Below, in pieces: positions 36,944 to 45,496 of a stretch of DNA of 64,000 nucleotides. The notes below the pieces were generated by a model. The model made no database searches. It was not told the origin of the DNA and saw only the letters and a program-made list of their open reading frames with translations. This stretch comes from Achromobacter sp. Marseille-Q4962 (lineage in GTDB: Bacteria > Pseudomonadota > Gammaproteobacteria > Burkholderiales > Burkholderiaceae_B). The stretch spans positions 124,001 through 188,000 of the forward strand of contig NZ_CALSFU010000006.1 of NCBI RefSeq assembly GCF_943737005.1. The letters run 5' to 3'. Position numbers and translations under genes: made by a program. The stretch's first letter is position 1. Each line of letters opens with the position of its first letter.

Positions 36944-39055
36944 ATGTCCGGGATCGCTTCCCACCGCCGCCCCCACGTCATGCACGACCGCCGCGCGCGG
37001 TCCCGCGCAGCGCGACTCCGGCCGGCCGCCATGGCGGTGCTGCTGCTCGGGTCGGCCGCGCAGGCCGAAGACGCCGACACCCGCCGCGCCGGCGCACCCG
37101 CCGCGCTTGCGCCCATCACTGTCTCGGCCAACCCCCTGGGGCTGGACCTGAACAGCACCGCACAGCCCGCTTCCGTACTCGAAGGCAGCGAACTGGTCGA
37201 AAAGCGCGCCGGCACCCTCGGCGACACGCTGGACGGGCTGCCCGGCGTGCACAGCGACACCTTCGGCGCGGGCGCCAGCCGCCCGGTCATCCGGGGCCAG
37301 ACCGCGCCGCGTGTCAAGGTGCTGTCCGACGGCTCCGAGCTCATGGACGCCTCGGCCATTTCGCCCGACCATGCCGTCACCACCGAACCGCTGCTGGCCG
37401 AACGCATCGAGGTGCTGCGCGGGCCGGCCGCGCTGCTCTACGGCGGCGGGGCCATCGGCGGCGTGGTCAACGTGGTCGACCGCAAGATTCCCACCTATGT
37501 GCCCGAAAAAGGCATCGAGGCCGAAGCGGAGATCCGCGGCGCCACCGGCACCCGCGAGCGCGCCGGGGCGGTTGGCGTCACGGCGGGGCAGGACGCTTTC
37601 GCGGTGCGCGTGGAGGGCATGAAGCGCCGCACCAGCGACTACGACGTGCCCCATTGGCCGGGCGGCAAGCTGGAAGGCTCCTACAGCGAATCCACCCAGG
37701 GGTCGGTGGGCATGTCCTGGGTGGCGCCGCGCGGCTACGTGGGCGTGGCCTTCACCCATCTCGAAAGCGAATACGGCCTGCCGGGCCACAACCACGAGTA
37801 CGAAAGCTGCCATCCGCACGGCACGCACCTGCATTGCGGCGGCCACGGCCACGACGAGCACGAGCACCACGATCACCACGGCCACGAGGAAGGCCATGGC
37901 GTGCCCTACGTGAAGCTGCGCAGCAACCGCACCGACCTGCGCGCCGAATACGCCGACCCGTTCGCCGGTTTCGAGAAGATCCGCCTGCGCGGCGGCTACA
38001 CCGACTACCAGCACAAGGAGATCGAAGGCGGCGAGGTCGGCACGCGCTTCAAGAACCGCGGCTACGATCTGCGCCTGGAGCTGCAGCACAAGTCCGTGGC
38101 GGGCTGGCGCGGCGTTGTCGGCATGCAGACTTCGTACAGCGACTTCCGCGCCGACGGCGAGGAGGCTTTCCTGCCGCGCAGCAAGACGCGCGCGCACGGC
38201 GTTTTCCTGCTCGAAGAGTACAAGCTCGACGACTGGCGTTTCGAGCTCGGCGCCCGACAGGACTGGCAGCGCGTGTCTCCCGAAGGCGGCCAGCGGCGCA
38301 GCAGCCTGTCGGGCGCTTCGCTGTCGGCGGCGGCCATCTGGAACTTCGCGCCCCAGTACTCGGTGGCGCTGTCGCTGTCGCGCTCGCAGCGCCTGCCCAC
38401 GGCGCAGGAGCTCTACGCGCGCGGCGTGCACCTGGCCACCAACACCTACGAGATCGGCGATCCCGGCCTGGGCCGCGAAACCTCCCGCAACATCGACCTG
38501 ACGCTGCGCAAGCATGCGGGCGACACCACCTTCAGCGCCAGCGTGTTCCACAACCGCGTGAAGAACTACATCTACGCCGACACGCTGGACCGCTACGAAG
38601 ACTTCCGCCTCATCCAGTACGCCCAGCGCGATGCCGAGTTCACCGGGGTCGAAGGCGAGCTGCGCCACCAGTTCACCCCCGTGTTCTCGGCCGCGCTGTT
38701 CGGCGACTACGTGCGCGGCCGCCTGACGGGCGGGGAGGGCGACCTGCCGCGCATTCCGGCCGCCCGCGCCGGCCTGCGCGGCAACGTGAAGTGGGACGCC
38801 TGGTCCGGCAGCATCGAATACGCCCGCGTGTTCTCGCAGAAAGACATCGCCGCCTACGAAGACCGCACGCCCGGCTACAACATGGTGAACGCCGTGGTGG
38901 CCTATCGCGGCAAGGCGGGCGCAACGGGATATGAGGTCTATCTGCGCGGCACCAACCTGCTGAACCGGCTGGCGTACAACCATGCGTCGTTCATTTCGTC
39001 GGTGGCGCCGCTGCCGGGCCGCAGCGTGCTGCTGGGCATGCGTCTCACATACTGA
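36944..39055 (+). CDS. znuD: ZnuD-type TonB-dependent zinc receptor
   Basis: A 703-residue outer-membrane receptor. The signal peptide lies within residues 1 to about 42 (cleavage near AAQA-ED). The plug has LAPITVSANPLGLDL, GTLGDTLDGLPGVHSDTFGAGASRPVIRGQ and ERIEVLRGPAALLYGGGAIGGVVNVVD. An external loop near residues 285-325 is extremely His-rich (CHPHGTHLHCGGHGHDEHEH), and the barrel ends with GMRLTY. Both the His loop and the overall pattern match ZnuD, which imports zinc (and possibly heme) in Neisseria and Acinetobacter. The twin Zur-like sites upstream support control by zinc. Confidence 0.92.
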   Translation: MSGIASHRRPHVMHDRRARSRAARLRPAAMAVLLLGSAAQAEDADTRRAGAPAALAPITVSANPLGLDLNSTAQPASVLEGSELVEKRAGTLGDTLDGLPGVHSDTFGAGASRPVIRGQTAPRVKVLSDGSELMDASAISPDHAVTTEPLLAERIEVLRGPAALLYGGGAIGGVVNVVDRKIPTYVPEKGIEAEAEIRGATGTRERAGAVGVTAGQDAFAVRVEGMKRRTSDYDVPHWPGGKLEGSYSESTQGSVGMSWVAPRGYVGVAFTHLESEYGLPGHNHEYESCHPHGTHLHCGGHGHDEHEHHDHHGHEEGHGVPYVKLRSNRTDLRAEYADPFAGFEKIRLRGGYTDYQHKEIEGGEVGTRFKNRGYDLRLELQHKSVAGWRGVVGMQTSYSDFRADGEEAFLPRSKTRAHGVFLLEEYKLDDWRFELGARQDWQRVSPEGGQRRSSLSGASLSAAAIWNFAPQYSVALSLSRSQRLPTAQELYARGVHLATNTYEIGDPGLGRETSRNIDLTLRKHAGDTTFSASVFHNRVKNYIYADTLDRYEDFRLIQYAQRDAEFTGVEGELRHQFTPVFSAALFGDYVRGRLTGGEGDLPRIPAARAGLRGNVKWDAWSGSIEYARVFSQKDIAAYEDRTPGYNMVNAVVAYRGKAGATGYEVYLRGTNLLNRLAYNHASFISSVAPLPGRSVLLGMRLTY

Positions 39056-39122
39056 GCCCGAGCGCGAAGCCGGTGTTTGCCGCTATGCTTGATGGCGTCA
39101 CACACCCTCGCCGGAGTCCGCC

Positions 39123-39908
39123 ATGCTGAAGTTCGCCGCCAACCTGTCCATGCTGTACCCGGAGCACGCGTTCCTGGACCGGTACGCGGCCGCCGCCGCC
39201 GACGGTTTCGAGGGCGTGGAATGCATGTTTCCCTACGAGGCGCCCGCGGCTTTCGTGCGGGAGCGCCTGGAGGCCAACGGCCTGAAACAGGTGCTCTTCA
39301 ATGCGCCGGCCGGGGTGGCCGCGCGCGGCGAGCGGGGGCTGGCGGCCCTGCCCGGCCGGCAATCGGAGTTCCGGGCCGGCATCGACCAGGCCCTGGCCTA
39401 CGCCACCGCCCTGTCGTGCCCCCGCGTGCACGTCATGGCGGGGCTGGCGGGCCCCGACGACTCGCGCGCCGCCATGCGCGACTGCTATCTCGAAAACCTG
39501 GCCTGGGCCGCCGCCCAGGCGGCCTCGGCCTGCGTCACGGTGCTGATCGAGCCCATCAATACGCGCGACATCCCGGGCTATTTCCTGAACCGCCAGCAGG
39601 ACGCGCACGCCATCGTGCAGGAAGTCGGCGCGCCGAACCTCAAGGTGCAGATGGACCTGTACCACTGCCAGATCGTCGAAGGCGATGTCACGACGCGGCT
39701 GCGCGAATACCTGCCCACGGGCCGGGTGGGCCACCTGCAGATCGCCGGCGTGCCGCTGCGCCAGGAGCCCGACCGAGGCGAACTCGACTACGGCTGGATT
39801 TTCGGCGTGCTGCGCGAACTCGAATACAGCGGCTGGATAGGCTGCGAATACCGACCCGCGGACAGCACCACGGCGGGCCTGCGCTGGCTGCGGGCCGCGC
39901 GCGGCTGA
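39123..39908 (+). CDS. hyi: Hydroxypyruvate isomerase family protein
   Basis: A 261-residue xylose-isomerase-like TIM barrel of the Hyi family, which interconverts hydroxypyruvate and tartronate semialdehyde; the related OtnI acts on 2-oxo-tetronate. Visible landmarks are [32 protein letters not shown], the metal/catalytic [29 protein letters not shown] and GYIGCEY-like [10 protein letters not shown] near the end. No glyoxylate carboligase or tartronate semialdehyde reductase gene is adjacent, so the physiological substrate is uncertain. It stands alone after znuD, in convergence with the RhtA-type transporter. Confidence 0.85.
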   Translation: MLKFAANLSMLYPEHAFLDRYAAAAADGFEGVECMFPYEAPAAFVRERLEANGLKQVLFNAPAGVAARGERGLAALPGRQSEFRAGIDQALAYATALSCPRVHVMAGLAGPDDSRAAMRDCYLENLAWAAAQAASACVTVLIEPINTRDIPGYFLNRQQDAHAIVQEVGAPNLKVQMDLYHCQIVEGDVTTRLREYLPTGRVGHLQIAGVPLRQEPDRGELDYGWIFGVLRELEYSGWIGCEYRPADSTTAGLRWLRAARG

Positions 39909-39933
39909 ACCCCGCGCAGGCCCGGCCGCCCTG

Positions 39934-40821
39934 TTATTTTCGGGCCTGGCGCCGCGCCGTGGCCGCGCAGCCGGCCGAGGCCGCGATGATGCCGCCGATG
40001 GCCAGCCACTGCGTGGACGACAGGTGCTCGTGCAGCACGACCACGCCAGCCAGCGCGCCCATCGCGGGCTCCATGCTCAACAGCACGCCGAAGGTCTTCT
40101 TGGGCAGCCGCTTCAGCGCGATCATTTCCAGCGAATAGGGCAAGGCGCTGGAAAGCACGCCCACGCCGATGCCGGCCAGCAGCAGGCCGGGGTCGAGCAG
40201 CGCCGCGCCCGCGTGCGCCGCGCCCACCGGCACGGCCACCAGCGCCGCGGCCGTCAGGCCCAGCGAGGTTGCCTGGCCGCCATGCACATTGCCCGCGATC
40301 TTGCCGAAGACGATATACAGCGCCCAGCACACCGCCGCGCCCAGGGCATAGGCAATGCCCACCGGGTCCAGGCCATGGGCGGATTGCCCGGTGGGCACGA
40401 GCAGCACCAGCCCCGCCGCCGCGCAGGCGATCCACACGAAGTCGATGGCGCGCCGCGACATGGCGACGGCCAGCGTCAGCGGCCCGGTGAACTCGATGGC
40501 GATCGCCACGCCCAGCGGCAGCGTGCGCAGGGCCATGTAGAAGCTCAGGTTCATACAGGCCAGGGTCACGCCGTACACCGCGATCTTGGCGGCGTCGCGG
40601 CGCTTCAGTGGAAAGCGCCACGGCCGCCAGAACGCCAGCAAGATGACTGCGCCCACCAGGATGCGATAGGCCGTGGTGCCTTGCGCGCCCACCTGCGGAA
40701 ACAGCGACTTGGCGAACGAGGTGCCCACGCACAGCGAAGCCATGGCGCCGATCAGCGACAGGACGGGCAGCAGGACGGAGGAATCGGCGGGATTTCCTGG
40801 CTTGAGGGTGGCGGTGATCAT
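39934..40821 (-). CDS. EamA/DMT-family exporter, RhtA-like
   Basis: A 295-residue inner-membrane protein with about ten hydrophobic segments and two EamA repeats, resembling RhtA, the threonine/homoserine exporter. Recognisable stretches are GAMASLCVGTSFAKSLFP, AYRILVGAVILL, YMALRTLPLGVAIAIEFTGPL and the second-repeat SSALPYSLEMIALKRLP and LLSMEPAMGALAGVVVLHE. It is on the same strand as the PPOX-methyltransferase genes, but a 161-base gap makes it the doubtful last member of that run. The substrate is probably a small amino acid or similar, not determined. Confidence 0.87.
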   Translation of the reverse strand: MITATLKPGNPADSSVLLPVLSLIGAMASLCVGTSFAKSLFPQVGAQGTTAYRILVGAVILLAFWRPWRFPLKRRDAAKIAVYGVTLACMNLSFYMALRTLPLGVAIAIEFTGPLTLAVAMSRRAIDFVWIACAAAGLVLLVPTGQSAHGLDPVGIAYALGAAVCWALYIVFGKIAGNVHGGQATSLGLTAAALVAVPVGAAHAGAALLDPGLLLAGIGVGVLSSALPYSLEMIALKRLPKKTFGVLLSMEPAMGALAGVVVLHEHLSSTQWLAIGGIIAASAGCAATARRQARK

Positions 40822-40982
40822 TGCGGCGGTTCAGCGTATGCGGACGGGATGCCGGGAGGCGAAGCGAGAGCGTGTTTCCGCCCCGTCGCGCCCGAAGGCC
40901 CCCAGTGTACGCAAACCGGCCGCGGAGATGCGGGAAAACCCGGGACCGGCTCCTGGCGGCATCCCGCCCGCCGCATTCCGGC

Positions 40983-42002
40983 TCAATAGAGATTGCGCTT
41001 GTAGTCTTCCTCCAGCCCTTTGCGCATCAGTCCGGGCACGGAAACCATTCCGCGCGCCAGCGCCGCCCGCCATCCCCCGCCGCGATTGAGCTTCACGTGG
41101 GCCGCGAAAACGGCGGCCGGGTCGATGTCCGGCGCTGGCGCGGGCGCATCCCACAGCCGCGCCCGCGCCAGCGCCGCGCTTTCGCGCAGCGCGATGCGAG
41201 GCGCATACAGGCTCACGGCCAGCCGCGGCGTCTTGCCCTGCACGGCGAACTCCGCCAGCACGGCGGGATCGGCCGTGATCTCCGTCCGTCCCTGTGCGCG
41301 GGCCACCAGCGTGCTGCCGGGCGCCAGCAGCAGCGCCGCCGCCCGGGGGCGGGCGAGCAGGTTGTACAGGCTGTCCATGCGCCGGTTGCCGGGGCGGTCC
41401 GCGTAGCGTATGCCGCCGTCGAAGGGACGCGCCAGCATTCCCGCCGGATCGCCCTTCGGGCTGAGGTCGGCGCGGTTGCGGGCATCCGCCGTTGCCAGCC
41501 CCAGGAAGCGGGCGGCGGAGATGAAATCATGGCTGTCCAACCCCGCACCTTCTTGCGGCGCCTGCGCGGTTTCCGTGCGCCAGAAATCCGAGCGCAGGAG
41601 CGCCTTGGCGCAATGCGCATAGCACTCGTGGACATCGACCAAGATCTCGTCTCCCGTCGCATGGGCCACCACGCCGTTGATGCGCAAGGTTTCGCCCAGG
41701 CCGGGAATCAGGAACAGCAGGCCCGCGCCGCGGCCCGGCGCGGCAAGGTCCGGGTCGTCGACCAGACGCCAGGGCAGGCTGAGCCGGCCCGGCGTGTCCG
41801 CGCGCGCGAAACCGGCCGCGCCGCCCGCGAGGGTCGCGTCCACGCCCCGCTCGTCGCAGAACGCGGCGAAGGCCAGCGGCGATGCGGCCAGCCAGCGCCG
41901 CGCCCAGGCATCAAGGTGGTCGATGACTTTCAGGTCGGCCACGGCCGGCCGCGCGCCGACCTGCGCCTGCAGGCCCTGTTCGGTGCGGATGATGTGGTTC
42001 AT
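40983..42002 (-). CDS. Double-domain PPOX-type FMN flavoprotein
   Basis: A 339-residue protein of the pyridoxamine-phosphate-oxidase-like FMN superfamily (MSMEG_1061 branch). The usual length is about 200 residues; here I read two tandem copies. The first (about residues 27-150) keeps GLGETLRINGVVAHATGDE and HECYAHCAKALLRSDFW, but its phosphate-binding segment is replaced by LSLPWRLVDDPD. The second (about 160-310) keeps IRYADRPGNRRMDSLYNLL and GRTEITADPAVLAEFAVQGKTP. Each copy has lost part of what the other retains. The start at 42002 has GAGGA upstream. It follows the methyltransferase gene by 10 bases and ends the rpmJ2-led run. Function is unknown. Confidence 0.75.
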   Translation of the reverse strand: MNHIIRTEQGLQAQVGARPAVADLKVIDHLDAWARRWLAASPLAFAAFCDERGVDATLAGGAAGFARADTPGRLSLPWRLVDDPDLAAPGRGAGLLFLIPGLGETLRINGVVAHATGDEILVDVHECYAHCAKALLRSDFWRTETAQAPQEGAGLDSHDFISAARFLGLATADARNRADLSPKGDPAGMLARPFDGGIRYADRPGNRRMDSLYNLLARPRAAALLLAPGSTLVARAQGRTEITADPAVLAEFAVQGKTPRLAVSLYAPRIALRESAALARARLWDAPAPAPDIDPAAVFAAHVKLNRGGGWRAALARGMVSVPGLMRKGLEEDYKRNLY

Positions 42003-42012
42003 GGCGGAATCC

Positions 42013-42876
42013 TCACGATGCGCCGTCGCGCGCATGCAGTTCATACACGGCATAGAAAGGCACGCCGCAGACCAGGCGGAACAGCGGCCCGAAGGCGGAA
42101 TAGGGAAACCCATAGCCTTCCATGACCTTGCGGGCCGCGGCCATGCGCAGGCGCGGATGCGGGCGTGTCAGGTCGGCCAGGCGGCGCGGGCCCCAGCCGA
42201 ACTCCGCCCGCGTGTGCCGCACGGAAGGATGGCGGCGCGCCCGTCCGGCGGCCAGCCAGCACATGGCGTCGAAGGCGAATACCGAGCCGGCCGGCGCGCG
42301 CTCGCCGACCTCGGCGAGAATGGCGGACACCGCTTGCGGCTGGAGGTACATCAGCACGCCCTCGCTCATCAGGAACACCGGCGCCTGGCCCGGCCCGGAT
42401 GGCAGGCCGAGGCGGTCCCACCAGCCGGGCTGGCAGAGATCCAATTCCGCCAGCGTGCGGCGCGGTCCGGGCTGGCCGAGCCATTCGCGGCGCAGCGCGA
42501 TCACTTCCGGCAGATCGGCGTCGACCATGCGCGCCTGGCCGTTGTCGAGCCATTGGAAGTAATCGCTGAGCCCGCAGCCCAGGTTGACGAGGCAGCCCGC
42601 GGGTTCGCGCGCCAGATAGGCCTGCGCCAGGTCCTGGAAGGCACGGGTGCGCGCCAGCACGCCGTAGACGCTCTGGCGGTCGCGCAGCCAGCGCTGGCCG
42701 TCGTCGCCCAGGCGCCGCAATGCCTGCCGGGCGGCGGCGTCGTTGACGGCGAGGGCGGGAAACATGGCGTCGCCGAAGGCGCGGGCGGCCAGCGGAATGC
42801 GCAGGGTGTCGCTGACCGGGTTGGAAAGCACCGATGGCGGGGCCGCGGGCGCGCCGGCCGGGGAAGCGTGCTGCAT
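42013..42876 (-). CDS. Class I SAM methyltransferase, leucine-carboxyl-methyltransferase family
   Basis: A 287-residue SAM-dependent O-methyltransferase of the LCM/PPM1-like group, which also includes polyketide O-methyltransferases. Motif I is CLVNLGCGLSDYFQWLD (near residue 95), and MVDADLPEVIALRREWL is the acidic loop binding the SAM ribose. VFLMSEGVLMYL is the family motif before the C-terminal barrel. It starts 28 bases after the SBF transporter gene and is followed by the PPOX-type gene after 10 bases. Its acceptor is unknown; the setting under a Zur-like site suggests metal starvation. Confidence 0.85.
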   Translation of the reverse strand: MQHASPAGAPAAPPSVLSNPVSDTLRIPLAARAFGDAMFPALAVNDAAARQALRRLGDDGQRWLRDRQSVYGVLARTRAFQDLAQAYLAREPAGCLVNLGCGLSDYFQWLDNGQARMVDADLPEVIALRREWLGQPGPRRTLAELDLCQPGWWDRLGLPSGPGQAPVFLMSEGVLMYLQPQAVSAILAEVGERAPAGSVFAFDAMCWLAAGRARRHPSVRHTRAEFGWGPRRLADLTRPHPRLRMAAARKVMEGYGFPYSAFGPLFRLVCGVPFYAVYELHARDGAS

Positions 42877-42901
42877 GGACGACTCCCGAAAGGGGAAGTC
42901 C

Positions 42902-42930
42902 TGATTATAAATGAGACTTATTTTTAATAA
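42902..42930. promoter_or_regulatory. AT-rich, Fur-like element at the end of the SBF gene
   Basis: TGATTATAAATGAGACTTATTTTTAATAA overlaps the last codons and stop of the SBF transporter gene, 26 bases upstream of the methyltransferase start. ATGAGACTTATT resembles Fur half-sites (ATGAGAAT-ATTATC) but differs clearly from the Zur-like core. It could be an internal promoter or operator for the methyltransferase-PPOX pair. Weak evidence. Confidence 0.4.
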
Positions 42931-43924
42931 AGAGCAGTCCGGCCGCTGTGCTTTCCCGCCCGAGGCGGCGCAGCAGCAGGCGGCGCAGCGCCACCAGGTG
43001 CGGAAACTCCACCAGCATGCCGATGACCAGCGCCGCGTAGACCAGCGGCCGGCCCGGCAGCGCCGCCATGGTCACGGCCAGCATCAGCGGCGCGTTGCGC
43101 GCCGCCAGGCTCATGGTCAGCAGGGCGTGGTCCGGGTAGGCCAGGCCGGCCAGGCGGCTCAGGCCCTCGCCCAGCAGGAAGGTGCACGCGAAAAACACGA
43201 AAACCGCCAGCAGCAGCCAGGCGAAGACGGCGCGGTGCTCCAGCATGACCGCGACGTGGGCCGCGAAAATTTCCATGACCAGCAGCGCGATCACCCAGGG
43301 CGTGGCCCGGTCCAGCGCATGCAGCAGCTTGTCGAACCGCGGGGCGCCCAGCCATTGCCGCAGCACGCCATGCGCGGCCACGGCGGCGGCGAGCGGCGCG
43401 AGGAACCCCTGCGCGAGCGCATCGCCCAGCGTGCCTGGCTCCACTTGCGCCGCATGGCCGGCGAACAGGTGCAGGTAGGCCGGATACAGGGCGATCTGCG
43501 CCGCCATGTTGATGGGAATGAGCGCTGCGCCCAGGGCGACGTTGCCGCCCGCCAGGCGGGTGAAACCCAGGAACCAGTCGGTGCAGGGCGCCATGAAGTA
43601 AATCGCGAGGCCGATCATGAGCCACGGATGCGCCGGCAGCAGCAGGGACGCGACGGCGTAGCCGATGAACGGAACGAGCACGAAATTCGCGGCCAGGATC
43701 AGGCCGATGACGCGCAGGCTGCCCCAGGCGCGCACGATGGCGCCGAAACGCACGCCGAAGCACAGCAGCCCCACCAGCGCCAGCAGCGTGGCGTCGACCC
43801 GCGCGCCCAGGGCGGCGCCGGCCGCGGGAGAGGCGTGGCCCAGCGCCGCGCCCGCGAGCATGCCGCCGGCCAGCAGCAGCGAGACGCGGGCCGAGGGCGC
43901 GGGGGCGGCGGCCGGGGTCAGCAT
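42905..43924 (-). CDS. SBF/ACR3-like membrane transporter
   Basis: A 339-residue inner-membrane protein with about ten hydrophobic helices, of the bile-acid:sodium symporter/arsenite-permease (SBF) superfamily. Typical parts are GLLCFGVRFGAIVRAWGS, LILAANFVLVPFIGYAVA, the discontinuous-helix region FMAPCTDWFLGFTRLAGGN with a conserved Cys, and LLTMSLAARNAPLMLAVTMA. ACR3 arsenite exporters carry a key Cys in the equivalent APCT motif, so anion or thiol-complex transport is conceivable, but no arsenic genes are nearby. Translation is coupled to the flavoprotein gene (overlap at ATGCTGA). The substrate is unknown. Confidence 0.82.
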   Translation of the reverse strand: MLTPAAAPAPSARVSLLLAGGMLAGAALGHASPAAGAALGARVDATLLALVGLLCFGVRFGAIVRAWGSLRVIGLILAANFVLVPFIGYAVASLLLPAHPWLMIGLAIYFMAPCTDWFLGFTRLAGGNVALGAALIPINMAAQIALYPAYLHLFAGHAAQVEPGTLGDALAQGFLAPLAAAVAAHGVLRQWLGAPRFDKLLHALDRATPWVIALLVMEIFAAHVAVMLEHRAVFAWLLLAVFVFFACTFLLGEGLSRLAGLAYPDHALLTMSLAARNAPLMLAVTMAALPGRPLVYAALVIGMLVEFPHLVALRRLLLRRLGRESTAAGLLFIKNKSHL

Positions 43925-45105
43925 GCGCAGCCCTCGCAGCATTCGCTGTTGCCGAACGGGCCCCACGCGCCCGCGCCGGCGGCCAGCGCGCTGGCGTCGC
44001 GTCCCAGGCATTGCGCGATGCCCTGGGCAATCAGGCCGAAGCGCTGGCGGAACTTGTAGATGAAGCAGTAGATGCGCTGGTCGTGGCGCACCTGCGGCCC
44101 GGCCAGGAACAGGCCGGGGGTGCGGGTGGATTCGTCGGCCTCGGTCAGCACGACGCGGCCGGCGTCGTCCCATTCCCAGAGATCGGCGATCTGCCGCGCG
44201 CCGCCTCCGCCGATAAAGCCGGTGCCCAGCACGGGAGGCTGCGCCGTGTCCCAAAAGCGTCCGTCGCCTGCGTGGACGCGATAACCCCCGGCGCTTGCGC
44301 GCGTGACGGCCATGACGTCCACGCCGAAAACGATTTCCAGGCGCCTGGAATCCACCGCTTCGTAAAGGCGCTGCCGGCTATAGGGCGAGAGCGACAGGCT
44401 GGGGTCGTAGGGGCCCCGCGGATCCCAGGTGGACTTGCGCGCCAGCAGGCGCACCGCGCGGCCCAGCCGCGCCAGGTTCACCGCGGCGTCCACTCCGCTT
44501 TCGTAGCCGCCGATGACGACATGGCCGCGACCCGGAACCGCCTGCCAGTCGGCGACCTGGGCATAGTGCAGGCAATCGCGCGCGCCGGGAAAGGGCGACA
44601 GGTCGGGAAACTGGTATTCGCCCGTGGCCCAGATCAGGAACCCGGCTTCCAGGCGGCCCTGCGCTGTGGACAGGATGAAGCCGCCGCCCGGCAGCGCGGC
44701 CACGGACTCGACTTTGCAGTCGCAGACCACCGGCAGATCGTGTTCCTGCGCCAGAAAAGCCAGGTAATCGGCATATTGCGCGCCGCTGGGATGCTCGGCG
44801 CCGGTGTAGATCGCCGGCGAGCTGGGCTCGTTGACCGCGTTGAGATCGGCCAGGCCGAAGGGATTGCTGTGGAAAGAAGGCGTGATGAAGCGCGTCTGCG
44901 CCGGCCAGCGCCGGAACGACTCGCCCACGCGGCCGGCTTCCAGCACGCCGAAGCGCAGCCCCGGCACCTTCCGCAAGGCCAGCGCCATGCCGATGCCGGC
45001 CGCGCCCGCGCCCACGACCGCCACATCGAGGCGGCGCGTCACCGGACCGCGCGGGCCGTGGCGGCCCGCGCGGTCCGCGTCGTGGAATGGCCGGGCAGCG
45101 CTCAT
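43918..45105 (-). CDS. CzcO-like NAD(P)/FAD flavoprotein with a Cys-rich tail
   Basis: A 395-residue flavoprotein of the CzcO/flavin-monooxygenase type. The FAD motif [19 protein letters not shown] is at about residues 26-44, [12 protein letters not shown] and [13 protein letters not shown] follow, and the NAD(P) motif [20 protein letters not shown] is near residue 190. [10 protein letters not shown] lies near the C-terminus. The last ten residues are [10 protein letters not shown], four cysteines that look like a metal- or thiol-binding tail. The start ATG at 45105 overlaps the rpmJ2 stop (ATGA), and the end overlaps the transporter start, so all three are one coupled unit under the Zur-like site. 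Substrate unknown. Confidence 0.85.
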   Translation of the reverse strand: MSAARPFHDADRAGRHGPRGPVTRRLDVAVVGAGAAGIGMALALRKVPGLRFGVLEAGRVGESFRRWPAQTRFITPSFHSNPFGLADLNAVNEPSSPAIYTGAEHPSGAQYADYLAFLAQEHDLPVVCDCKVESVAALPGGGFILSTAQGRLEAGFLIWATGEYQFPDLSPFPGARDCLHYAQVADWQAVPGRGHVVIGGYESGVDAAVNLARLGRAVRLLARKSTWDPRGPYDPSLSLSPYSRQRLYEAVDSRRLEIVFGVDVMAVTRASAGGYRVHAGDGRFWDTAQPPVLGTGFIGGGGARQIADLWEWDDAGRVVLTEADESTRTPGLFLAGPQVRHDQRIYCFIYKFRQRFGLIAQGIAQCLGRDASALAAGAGAWGPFGNSECCEGCAC

Positions 45106-45248
45106 GCCTTGCCGCGCTTGATGCCGCCCTGGCGCGCCTTGAAGCGCGGGTTGGATTTGCAGATGACGTAGATCCGGCCGCGGCGGCGCACGACCTGGCA
45201 ATCGCGATGGCGCGTCTTCGCGTCCTTCAGCGAGGCAAGCACTTTCAT
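45102..45248 (-). CDS. rpmJ2: Zinc-independent 50S ribosomal protein L36 paralogue (YkgO type)
   Basis: A 48-residue L36 of the C-minus type: [20 protein letters not shown] at the start and [16 protein letters not shown] near the end, very like E. coli YkgO. It lacks the full Cys/His zinc ribbon of ordinary L36. Such paralogues replace the zinc form during zinc starvation and are Zur-repressed in many bacteria, which frees zinc from ribosomes. A Zur-like site at 45352-45366 lies 104 bases upstream. The stop overlaps the flavoprotein start (ATGA), an unusual coupling of a ribosomal protein gene to an enzyme gene. Confidence 0.95.
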   Translation of the reverse strand: MKVLASLKDAKTRHRDCQVVRRRGRIYVICKSNPRFKARQGGIKRGKA

Positions 45249-45351
45249 GGGGGTTCCTTGCGAAGAAGAGAGAATCAACAGGAGGCGGCGGGCATGGAGA
45301 ACGGGAGGCGGGAGGTTGGGCCTAAGCCGCAAATGGCTTGGCAATTTCAAT

Positions 45352-45366
45352 ACGTTATAACATAAC
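45352..45366. promoter_or_regulatory. Zur-like operator of the rpmJ2 operon
   Basis: ACGTTATAACATAAC, in which GTTAT-AAC-ATAAC is a perfect 5-3-5 palindrome identical in layout to the Zur core GTTATA-N-TATAAC. It shares ACGTTATAWCAT with the two sites before znuD. It is the only such site in the 248-base gap between rpmJ2 and the divergent membrane-protein gene. The flanking AT-rich bases (45343-45375) probably hold the promoter. Confidence 0.82.
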
Positions 45367-45496
45367 AATAATACGTCAGCCCGCGGCCGCCCGTCACGCG
45401 CGCCGTGGCGGTCCGGCCTGACATCCCGAAGGAAAACGATACAAAGCCGTGCCGCCCGGCTTGCTAGCATGACCCTTCCTGCGACGGGAGGCCGGG

